DNA of 64,000 nt from Maea johnstoni (taxonomy: Eukaryota; Annelida; Polychaeta; Spionida; Magelonidae): assembly GCA_963942565.1 (NCBI GenBank), contig OZ012697.1, positions 28,375,312 to 28,439,311 on the forward strand. Direction: 5' to 3'. Position numbers and translations under genes: made by a program. Below the pieces are notes generated by a model. The model was not told where the DNA came from. It ran no database searches and was given only the letters and a program-made list of their open reading frames with translations. Shown here piece by piece: positions 58,401-64,000 of the stretch (the first letter of the stretch is position 1; every line of letters begins with the position of its first letter).

Positions 58401-61400
58401 TAGTAGGAGATTGGAATACCACCTTAAACAATAATGATACATATAACTATAACATTCAACGAAATATAAAATCTAGACAATATATAAATAATTATATAAC
58501 TAAAAATAAATTTATTGATATATGGAGATCTCAAAATCAGGATAGTAAGAGATATACCTGGGGTACCAAGAAACCTTTCAAAAGAGCTAGATTAGATTAT
58601 TTTATAATATCCCAGGATATTCTAGCATTTGCCCCTAAGGCAGAAATAAATAATGCATATAGAAGTGACCATAACTTAATAACCTTGAAACTAAATATTA
58701 ATAGTCACCCGAGAGGAAAGGGTTCCTGGAAATTTAATAATAAACTATTAACAAACATAGAATATATTAACTTAATTAAAAAAACAATTAATTTAAATAA
58801 AAATATATATGCTCTCCCGATATATGACGTAGAATTTATAAATAAGGACAATGGAGAAACACTAGAGATTAACATTGCGGATAGTTTATTTCTAAACAAC
58901 CTATTATGTCAAATTCGAGGGGAGACAATAAAATTCTCTAAAAATCTAAGTAGAATAAATAATAAAATAGAAAATGAACTCGTAGATAAAATAACTAATC
59001 TAGAAATTGAAATAGACTGCTATAACATTAACTTGCAAAATAAAATAAATGAACTAAATACAGCAAACACTGAATTACAATCATTAAGAGAAGATAAACT
59101 AAGAGGTCACCAAATAAGGTCAAGATATCAACACATAAAAGACTGGGAAAAACCCTCTAATTATTTCTTAAACCTTGAAAAGAAGAACTATTTAAATAAA
59201 AATATAGCGGAACTAATTGATACTAATGACAGAACAATAAGAGATCCAAATAAAATCTTAAAACTTCAATCAGAATTCTATTCAGACCTTTTCTTGAGCA
59301 GACATGTCAACAGAGAAACCGACTCTAGATATTCACACTTCCTAGAAAACTTACCAAAATTAAATGACAACTCTAAGCAACTATTGAATCAACCCATTTC
59401 TTTATCAGAAGTAGAAGAAGTCATTAAACAAGGCAAAAATAACAAAGCCCCTGGGCCTGACGGCTTCTCCAATGAATTTTTTAAATTTTTTCATAGAGAA
59501 TTAAAATATTGGATTTGGAGAACTTTTAAAGAAGCAATCATTACCAAAAGTTTCACAGGACCCATTATAGAAGGCACGATTACCTGCATTCCCAAAGCTG
59601 GAAAAGAAAGAAACGTGTTAAAAAACTGGAGGCCTTTGACTCTGTTAAATTCTACTTATAAATATTTCTCATCTATTATAGCGAATAGAATAAAACCATT
59701 ACTAAGCCAAATTATAAACCCTGATCAGACTGGGTTCATTTCTGGCAGATTTCTGGGTGAAAACACTAGACTTTTGGCTGATACTCTTGAATACTGTGAA
59801 TCTAATTCTATAGATGGTCTTTTAATAGTAGTTGATTACGCTAAAGCTTTTGACACTATAGAATGGAACTTTATTGAAAACTGTTTAAATCTTTTTGGAT
59901 TTAGCGAATTCATAGTAGATTCGGTAAAATTACTTCAAAAAAATTCATTCTCCAGAATTGAACAGAATGGCCATTTTTCTGAGAACATTACTTTGTCTAG
60001 AGGCTGTAGACAAGGGGACCCCATCTCCCCATATCTCTTCGTTATTTGTGCAGAGGTTCTTTCGCATGTCATAAGAGAAAATCCCGACATTAAAGGTATA
60101 AAAATCGGAGAAACAGAAATTAAGCTATCGCAATACGCGGACGACACAACCATATTCTTAGACAAAGACAAAAACTCCTTAAAATGTGTAATGGACGTGT
60201 TGCGATGGTTCAATAAGTTATCCGGGCTTGCAATTAATAAAGACAAAACTAAGGTCATTAAAATTGGGGCGACACGGGACAGGAAGATACCTTGGGAGGG
60301 TCAATTTGGCCTGAACTGGACACACACTTTTGAAGTTTTAGGAATATATTATGATGTTTTTAGATTGAGCGACTTAACTGAAATTAACCTTGACTTCAAA
60401 ATTGAAAAAATTAGGAAGCTCATAAGAACTTGGAGTTCCAGACAATTAACACCCTACGGTAAAGTTACTATTGTTAAATCGCTTCTTTTATCTAAAATAA
60501 CACATATCCTCCTGTCCCTACCAAGTCCCAAACCTTCTAAGATTAAAATGATAGAGAGTATTTTTAATTCCTTCATATGGAGTGACAAGCCTGCTAAATT
60601 CAGTAAGCATATCCTGGAAGCGGATATAGCTGAAGGAGGTTTAAAATTACATAATCTAACGCTGTTTGATAAAGCTCTGAAACTTGGATGGCTACGGAGA
60701 TATCTCACTTCGAACGGGAAGTGGAAGGTCTTCTTAGACATTGAAGATTTCCATGAGATATTTAATTATGGTCCTGATTATGTGGAACGAATGGTTGAAA
60801 TAATTGATCTGCCTTTTTGGCAAGATGTATTATCAGGATTACAAATACTATATAAAAGTTCTGTTTGTAACGAATTATCTGTTGTTTGTTTAACACCCTT
60901 ATGGTACAATAATTCATTAAGATTACCAATTAAACCAGGATGGTTAAAAAAGGGTATTACAACTATAAGTGACGTTCTGAATGAAAACTGTCTATCCCTC
61001 TCTCTTGAGGAATTTCAAGAAAAATATGGTATTTCCTCTAACTTTCTTGAATACGGTGGCTTCACCTTGACCTTGAAACTCTTCCTTGATGTTAGAGAAA
61101 AACCTTCATTTAATGTCACAAGGCCAGCGAACTGCTTATTAAACTCTATTCTTTGTAGAGACTTAAAAGGCGTTTCAAGACTGTATAAATCGCTTCTAGG
61201 AAAGAGAAACGATATAACCACCAACATATGTCAAAAATGGTATGACAAGGCTAATACCATTCTAAGCACTTATGAAGTTAGAAATTCATTCATTCTAACA
61301 AACAGATTAATCGATGACATTTACTTGAAATACATTCATTTCAGAACGTTACACTATAGGTTCTTCACTAATGATGTTCTAGTTAAATGTAAAATTTTAT

Positions 61401-63310
61401 CAGATGATACCTGCTCAATATGTAAACTGGAAAAAGACAGCAATTACCACATGCTTATAGACTGTGTCAAAGTACGAGAGCTATGGACCGAAGTAGAAAG
61501 ATGGATTCAGACATTGGGTATGGTTGATTATCACCTAACTGATAGGAAAAAAATCCTGGGTGATTTGGAAAATAGCTGGCAAATAAACATTATCTTGCTA
61601 AATGTCAAAAAGACAATTTACAAGGCCAAACTAGATTGCAAAAAACCTACCTTATTACACGTGCAACTCAATCTGAGACAAGTCTATAAGCATGAATATT
61701 ACAAGAGTATCATAAATGACAAACAAGTATTATTTGAACGTAATTGGTCTTTATTACTCAACTTCTTTAAGTACAAAACTTAAGGCAAAATAACATACTC
61801 TTCAACTGGGCATAAAGCCTTTTTCTTACTTGATATACACAGTACAATCATCAAGCTCTTTTAAGTATATATACCTCTCCCTGCATTTGTATTTATCTCT
61901 TCAACTATAATTTTTTAAAAAAAGATGTTGCGATTACTATGTACGTTACACCTGTTTTTTCTTGCAAGAACTGAATAAAAGAGTTATTGAAAAATAAAAA
62001 AAAATAACATTTAGATTTCCAAAGTTTTAGATTATAAACAAATGTTTCTACTCTAGTGCCCCCATCTGCCAAAACACGATCGAAGTCCAGGCGTTGTGAG
62101 GTGGTGAAAGTTGATGACTTCGCGAAGATGATGAACGTTTCACGATCCAAGATAAAGTAAAAGTTATCAAATTAGGTTACATTTAACTGCCCTGTTTGAG
62201 CTATCGTGATAAATTTCCAGTTCCCAAGACTTTATCTCGCCGATACACATTCAGAAGTTTGTTTTGTTGTAAAGATTAAGATAGCCACGCGGTATATCTC
62301 GGCGATAATTGACTGTCTGGCAACAGTCAAGTTTGCCACAGTTGACAGCTGAGGTAATCAATAACACTAAACCACTCACCACCACTCACATGCTCTCATG
62401 CATCCCACGAAATGATATGCTTTTCTGGGGCCCTTATTGAATCTTATTATACATCATCACATGTACAAGTACATCGCCATCAGCGGCCATGTTGTTAGCA
62501 ACCGATTCACCAATATGCATTATTCCTGCCATGTGCTTGTAGCTTGGCCGATATATGCCGGTGCATGTCAATCGTTCGGCGCATGTCAATCGTTCGCCGT
62601 ATGTGAAGACCGCCATTTTGAAAGTTTGACTTGTATAAAGTATAATTCTATTCGTAATTGGCGTGCGGCACCAAGAATAAACAAGTAAACAACATATAAG
62701 GTAGGCAAATTCTTTTATTAGTATTTATAGCAGAGGAATGGCAAGTCAGGTAGGTGGACAATAAGAATTTTGTGGGGGAAAATTGTGTTCTTGTGTACAA
62801 AGTAAGTGATCGATTTTCCATCTAGCTTTTATTTCAATTGATAAAATCGGCGAATTTCGGCCACAGTGTCTAAGCTTTGATAGCTATTTTCAGTAAATTT
62901 CGGCCACCATCAGCCAACGAAAATCGTAATTAATAAAAAGTGTCCGAGATTTCCGAGACTTTACGGTATGTGGTAGTTACATAGCAATTCCTAGGTTATA
63001 GACCAATCTCTGTACTCACTTGTACCACAGAACAACCTGTGTTCAGTCAGGGGACAAGACCACCTACCCCACGAGGGAAATCTTAGATAATTTGAAATGT
63101 ATGTTCGGTGTAAAATCTAAGCAAAAGTTCATGATGAACCCCCATTTATTTTTGTGATTTATTTCAGATATGGCTCTTGAGAACTTCGAGCGACAGGAAG
63201 AAATGAGGAGGGAGAGATTAAATTTACAGCAGGAAGTAAAGAGTCTACAGACAGAACTTCAAAGCAAAGACTTAGAGATAAGCAATGCAGAAACTTCCAG
63301 CAATAATAAG
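41720..63310 (+). CDS. Long coiled-coil protein, possibly CCDC30-like, 15 exons seen
   Basis: Exons: 41720-41836, 42434-42620, 43133-43159, 44185-44465, 45511-45588, 47001-47174, 47316-47426, 48295-48408, 53466-53579, 54014-54051, 54515-54791, 55232-55324, 55724-55927, 56533-56602, 63168-63310. All have GT-AG borders and matching phases, giving 676 codons with no stop. The N-terminal part (IDLRELRKKLQDDGLDP, VWQLYLETQ) and the VSEEISELLFQQGLHEIAD / EQVAYLLVERAKLL block are non-repetitive; the rest is Glu/Lys/Leu heptads typical of an extended coiled coil. Resemblance to CCDC30 rests on memory of that block and is uncertain. It has no signal peptide or membrane segment. Start and end lie in unseen or uncertain exons. 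Introns are packed with transposons. Confidence 0.85.
41856..42171. mobile_element. CAGGG/CTTAGCCAGGA-ended MITE
   Basis: Inverted ends cttagccagga (41861-41871) and tcctggctaag (42155-42165), with inner repeats of a 'ggacaggcaaaaattt' phrase. The right end reads CCCTGG. It resembles fragments near 43672 and 63940-63972. Boundaries are approximate; hAT-like by end type only. Confidence 0.55.
43133..43159 (+). CDS. 27-nt microexon of the coiled-coil gene
   Basis: AG at 43131-43132 and GTAAAT after 43159 bound AAGCTAAATGG...CAAG. It enters and leaves in phase 1, adding KAKWKLEKQ without disturbing the frame of its neighbours. Skipping it would also keep the frame, so it may be alternatively used. 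Confidence 0.7.
43400..43573. mobile_element. Palindromic MITE, family TACAGGTGAAYTTGGATATGACGGA, copy 1
   Basis: Starts TACAGGTGAATTTGGATATG and ends with its inverse, TCCAAGTTCACCTGTA. It contains several 'gcatatgacgga' phrases. A second copy in opposite orientation lies at 48849-49028. No coding capacity. Confidence 0.8.
43784..43950 (+). repeat. Tandem duplication of about 80 bp
   Basis: The phrase from AGAGATTTTTACTTTAATGC to GCTGCACTGTTAT occurs twice in a row (from about 43784 and about 43868), with few differences. Confidence 0.85.
44560..44642. repeat. (TA)n microsatellite in coiled-coil gene intron
   Basis: About 80 bp of TA dinucleotides, shortly after the exon ending at 44465. 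Confidence 0.95.
44760..45510. other. Intron of the coiled-coil gene, no gene
   Basis: Unique-looking sequence with a short CT run near 44900-44918 and a paired phrase around 'aggtactcgag' (about 45305 and 45353). No exon besides the listed ones. Confidence 0.35.
46160..46950 (+). pseudogene. Duplicated copy of the exon at 47001-47174, probably dead
   Basis: 46855-46950 repeats the first 96 bases of the next exon (LNDTNKRLAKVEA, ISHEEEGDNDELD) with only four base differences seen, behind its own TTTCAG. It then runs into sequence (gccctgtagacagaaagggtt) that resembles the intron phrase at 46163-46185. So the duplicated unit began there and ended inside the exon. The copy has no good donor and reads into a stop before the second copy. 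A MITE (46395-46833) sits about 20 bp before its acceptor. Confidence 0.75.
46395..46833. mobile_element. TA-flanked MITE, ends CCGTATT-TTCCGA
   Basis: Inverted ends CCGTATTCTTCCGAGTAAG (left) and CTTAATCGGAAAAATACGG (right), flanked by TA at 46393-46394 and 46834-46835. TA duplication suits Tc1/mariner-type mobilisation. The interior holds a run of phrases like 'cgctctcgctgttca' and its inverse. No transposase. Confidence 0.75.
47968..48052. repeat. (TA)n microsatellite in coiled-coil gene intron
   Basis: About 85 bp of TA dinucleotides between the exons at 47316 and 48295. Confidence 0.95.
48531..48749. mobile_element. TTAA-flanked MITE with CCCATT ends
   Basis: 219 bp; CCCATTAATGCTCACAG at the left, cagtgtgaatGGG at the right, TTAA at 48527-48530 and 48750-48753. 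Partial relatives begin near 48436, 53755, 55548 and 63399. Distinct from the CCCTT family at 4.7-5.5 kb. Confidence 0.7.
48849..49028. mobile_element. Palindromic MITE, family TACAGGTGAAYTTGGATATGACGGA, copy 2
   Basis: Inverse-orientation relative of 43400-43573, with the same terminal TACAGGTGAACTTGGATATG and inner 'gtccgtcatatgc' phrases. Confidence 0.8.
50475..50871. mobile_element. MITE with AAGGGCAAATGCA ends
   Basis: About 395 bp. Left and right ends share a long inverted stretch (AGGGCAAATGCAC, then TTAGGTTCAAAATGTGCCTATA and GTGTCACCTTTC). TTAA-like flanks at 50472 and 50870 are shifted by a couple of bases, so the exact duplication is unclear. It lies inside the larger element 49218-53027. 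Confidence 0.75.
51150..52240 (-). pseudogene. Decayed transposon-type protein, PCNHEEADTR / DTxVVVL family
   Basis: Read on the minus strand, pieces in order are a VCPAKLRKGLLTAGNVD segment (about 52035-51960), a STIPGNWQTFLRTDENKTELF segment (about 51595-51530), and CNHEEADTRIFLSVVHAAREGH, TVDTYVVVL and EELWLAFG (about 51430-51250). These phrases recur together in multi-copy proteins of corals, lancelets and other invertebrates, whose function I do not know. The acidic HEEADTR and TVDT motifs look like metal-binding nuclease residues, which is an inference. It is broken, with several interruptions. It lies between the inverted ends of the 3.8-kb element. Confidence 0.65.
51847..51978. repeat. 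132-bp near-perfect palindrome
   Basis: Two 60-bp arms (TCACTCGTGGATGGAAAGAG ... TGTCTTGGGAC and inverse) around a 12-bp centre, with one short block of mismatch (CTC against GAG). It lies inside the decayed HEEADTR-type gene. Confidence 0.9.
53201..53345. repeat. 145-bp near-perfect palindrome
   Basis: Arms of about 70 bp running from CAAATATGGCACTT to CATATTTG, meeting at gcgcaagcgc. Each arm itself holds GTGCAATA / TATTGCAC pairs. Flanking phrases 'tatatgcctactgctcatt' (about 53074) and its inverse (about 53177) extend the symmetry to the left. It lies about 120 bp before the exon at 53466. Confidence 0.9.
54515..54791 (+). CDS. Coiled-coil exon with in-register 84-bp internal duplication
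   Basis: Within this 277-nt exon the segment ETQVDLSASSESLEREKFGS... occurs twice with a period of 84 bp (54555 and 54639) and only one base difference seen. Eighty-four bases are 28 residues, exactly four heptads, so the coiled coil keeps register. The acceptor TTTAG (phase 2) and donor GTGGGT (phase 0) agree with the neighbours. Confidence 0.85.
54833..54854. repeat. Poly-G run
   Basis: About 20 G in a row, 40 bp after an exon donor; length may be mis-assembled. Confidence 0.9.
54888..55000 (+). repeat. Dispersed repeat fragment, GTGGTGGAGGA type, copy 2
   Basis: Shares 'gactagccagttgta-gtggtggagga', 'aacc-ggc-aaaacc' and 'cgcct-cgaacccc' phrases with 3296-3390. Likely part of a dispersed repeat; class unknown. 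Confidence 0.6.
55370..55520. repeat. ATT-rich triplet microsatellite
   Basis: Runs of ATT with a few interruptions after the exon at 55232-55324. Tyr- or Ile-rich open frames across it are artefacts. Confidence 0.9.
57188..57408 (+). pseudogene. C-terminal fragment of a TatD-family nuclease
   Basis: An open frame reading LVKMTPLSRLLPGSNAPYS, then SLPTDVGEIIHLVAEIKSV and VAQQFRQNTKLMYGI followed by stops. This is the end of TatD / TATDN-type metal nucleases, whose pattern is PLxRLLxETDxPY...VxxVIxxIAxIKxxxxxxVAxxxxxNxxxLYGI. The motif carrying the metal-binding Asp reads GSNAP instead of ETDAP, so it would be inactive. The rest of the barrel is missing. It lies just inside the apparent 5' boundary of the LINE insertion. 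Confidence 0.65.
57962..61783 (+). CDS. LINE ORF2: endonuclease-reverse transcriptase (L1/Tx1 clade)
   Basis: Uninterrupted frame from 57962 to a stop at 61781-61783; about 1,252 codons counted from 58025. In order, an AP-type endonuclease (SANTRGL, QETH, GDWNTTLN, RLDYF, SDHNLI; first 215 residues); a reverse transcriptase with KAPGPDGF, PKAGKERNVLKNWRPLTLLN, VDYAKAFDTIEW (about 600), GCRQGDPISPYLF and YADDTTIF (about 703); and a C-terminal C-x2-C-x7-H-x4-C knuckle (about 1133). Homology begins before any ATG: the endonuclease starts at KIVSANTRGL with only TTG or an in-frame ATG further in, as in families that re-initiate after an upstream frame. All visible catalytic motifs are present. 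Confidence 0.92.
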   Translation, partial: SYFSLTGDTSCIKIVSANTRGLRDGVKREDLWLNFKGMNADIICLQETHLVNSDFDTLLKEWNIEYIINGSSTNSKGVAILLNKTFEYNLNSTYKDKDSRYIILNITINNLIPILIVNIYGPNNDNPSWFENLFNKIEELNIDHIIIVGDWNTTLNNNDTYNYNIQRNIKSRQYINNYITKNKFIDIWRSQNQDSKRYTWGTKKPFKRARLDYFIISQDILAFAPKAEINNAYRSDHNLITLKLNINSHPRGKGSWKFNNKLLTNIEYINLIKKTINLNKNIYALPIYDVEFINKDNGETLEINIADSLFLNNLLCQIRGETIKFSKNLSRINNKIENELVDKITNLEIEIDCYNINLQNKINELNTANTELQSLREDKLRGHQIRSRYQHIKDWEKPSNYFLNLEKKNYLNKNIAELIDTNDRTIRDPNKILKLQSEFYSDLFLSRHVNRETDSRYSHFLENLPKLNDNSKQLLNQPISLSEVEEVIKQGKNNKAPGPDGFSNEFFKFFHRELKYWIWRTFKEAIITKSFTGPIIEGTITCIPKAGKERNVLKNWRPLTLLNSTYKYFSSIIANRIKPLLSQIINPDQTGFISGRFLGENTRLLADTLEYCESNSIDGLLIVVDYAKAFDTIEWNFIENCLNLFGFSEFIVDSVKLLQKNSFSRIEQNGHFSENITLSRGCRQGDPISPYLFVICAEVLSHVIRENPDIKGIKIGETEIKLSQYADDTTIFLDKDKNSLKCVMDVLRWFNKLSGLAINKDKTKVIKIGATRDRKIPWEGQFGLNWTHTFEVLGIYYDVFRLSDLTEINLDFKIEKIRKLIRTWSSRQLTPYGKVTIVKSLLLSKITHILLSLPSPKPSKIKMIESIFNSFIWSDKPAKFSKHILEADIAEGGLKLHNLTLFDKALKLGWLRRYLTSNGKWKVFLDIEDFHEIFNYGPDYVERMVEIIDLPFWQDVLSGLQILYKSSVCNELSVVCLTPLWYNNSLRLPIKPGWLKKGITTISDVLNENCLSLSLEEFQEKYGISSNFLEYGGFTLTLKLFLDVREKPSFNVTRPANCLLNSILCRDLKGVSRLYKSLLGKRNDITTNICQKWYDKANTILSTYEVRNSFILTNRLIDDIYLKYIHFRTLHYRFFTNDVLVKCKILSDDTCSICKLEKDSNYHMLIDCVKVRELWTEVERWIQTLGMVDYHLTDRKKILGDLENSWQINIILLNVKKTIYKAKLDCKKPTLLHVQLNLRQVYKHEYYKSIINDKQVLFERNWSLLLNFFKYKT
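62013..63167. other. Right part of the DNA element and intron end, no gene
   Basis: Contains a short open stretch at about 62058-62160 (PPSAKTRSKSRRCEVVKVDD...SKIK then stop) preceded by a CTCTAG acceptor-like site. It may be a remnant exon carried by the CCGTAAAG element. Nothing else recognised. Confidence 0.35.
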
Positions 63311-64000
63311 GTTTGTGAAGAATGCCACATATTGTGGTAGTTGGTTCGCGTCCAACAGTTATGATAGTCAAGGTACCAGACTAAAACTATATTATTTTAA
63401 CCCATTCGTGCCAGTGGCAACAAAAACCTCCTGACAATATTAGTGATATCTCCAATAACAAAAGCAAGATAAGATAAGAAAATATTTCAAGGCGAGTTGT
63501 TCATTATTTCACAACCTTTTCCTGCGGTCATCAAGTGGTCATTAAGTGGCGGGACTGGCAAAAAAATGGCAGGACCTGCATAATCTGCTAGCAGCCAGGC
63601 TCTCAGACTGGCAAGAAAAAAGTTTGAAAGTAAAACTGCAGGATATCCTGCATCATTGTCTTGGCCAGCATTTAGAAACTGGGTGCCTAAAATTGGCAGT
63701 TGTAAAATTTTTGGGTGTCCAAATTTTTAAGGGGGATACAAATATACTCATATTACAACCATAAACATGTATAAATCCATCAAAATAAGGCTTGATATCA
63801 TTAAACAATGTCATGGGAATTATAAGGAGATGAAAAAATTCAATTATAAGCTTGAGATTGAGATTTTTAGAAATTCCACACAAAAACATTTGGGTGTCCT
63901 GAGGGATTCTTTTCAAGGATTTGGGTGTACAAAAAGGCACCCAGACGCCCTGCTGGCTAAGACCATGTCCTGCATTCAGCAAGATGAGGATTGATAATAG
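63311..64000. other. Right edge, intron of the coiled-coil gene
   Basis: Holds the start of a TTAACCCATT-type repeat (63399) and a CAGGG-type MITE fragment with repeated 'ttgggtgtcc' phrases (about 63660-63975). No further exon is seen, so the gene continues beyond the window. Confidence 0.45.

Larger units (their letters stand above)
57188..62000 (+). mobile_element. L1/Tx1-like LINE insertion with target duplication
   Basis: AATAACATTTA precedes the insertion (57177-57187) and recurs right after its A-rich tail (about 62002-62012), as expected of target-primed reverse transcription. The 3' end carries AATAAA and an A-rich tail. The bracketed DNA is about 4.8 kb. It holds one large open frame and, near its 5' end, a TatD-like fragment. 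No ORF1 is recognised. Confidence 0.75.
57020..62966. mobile_element. CCGTAAAGTCTCGG-ended DNA element, interrupted by a LINE
   Basis: The left end CCGTAAAGTCTCGGAAATCT (57020) and right end AGATTTCCGAGACTTTACGG (to 62966) are exact inverse complements. They are flanked by TA at 57018-57019 and 62967-62968. Subterminal 'ctcggccac' / 'ttcggccac' phrases occur on both sides. Without the LINE it is about 1.1 kb. TA duplication suggests Tc1/mariner-type mobilisation; no transposase is recognised. It sits in the last visible intron of the coiled-coil gene. Confidence 0.75.

Overview
The window is nuclear DNA from an animal. It has spliced protein genes with GT-AG introns, a split tRNA gene, a CaaX-type Rho GTPase, long simple repeats and many transposons. 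The mix of BEL/Pao and L1/Tx1-like elements, many short inverted-repeat elements and a SUMF2-like gene suits a marine invertebrate deuterostome (lancelet, hemichordate or echinoderm-like). I cannot fix the species from sequence alone.

Host genes, left to right. (1) A SUMF2-like formylglycine-enzyme family gene on the minus strand: three 5' exons at 4293-4395, 3003-3168 and 1085-1246, the rest beyond the left edge. Its third exon needs a one-base shift to read as the family. (2) A tRNA-Lys(UUU) gene on the minus strand, 5779-5869, with an 18-nt intron at 37/38. (3) A complete Cdc42 gene on the minus strand: four coding exons between 16141 and 11031, 191 codons, ending in CLIL. (4) A long coiled-coil gene on the plus strand: 15 well-phased exons from 41720 to 63310 (676 codons), possibly CCDC30-like, with a likely 5-codon first exon at 40204 and more exons beyond the right edge.

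Between and inside them lie repeats. 19767-30140 is a satellite of 97- and 107-bp units with a 1,536-bp higher-order period, split by a young BEL/Pao element (20152-26341) with apparently identical LTRs. 30649-39507 holds a small TTA-flanked element, an 863-bp foldback element with TTAA flanks, and a 4.18-kb element with about 257-bp inverted ends and a 6-bp target duplication. Introns of the coiled-coil gene hold a 3.8-kb inverted-repeat element with a relic HEEADTR-type gene, two large palindromes, several MITEs, and a nested stack: a CCGTAAAG-ended element carrying an L1/Tx1-like LINE whose 5' end contains a TatD nuclease fragment.

The host genes show no functional link to one another: sulfatase-maturation family, translation, Rho signalling, and a structural coiled coil. 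The most notable points are the tRNA-Lys intron, the element that brackets the HEEADTR gene, the TatD piece in the LINE insertion, the large unclassified 6-bp-TSD element, and a duplicated exon with a MITE just upstream.
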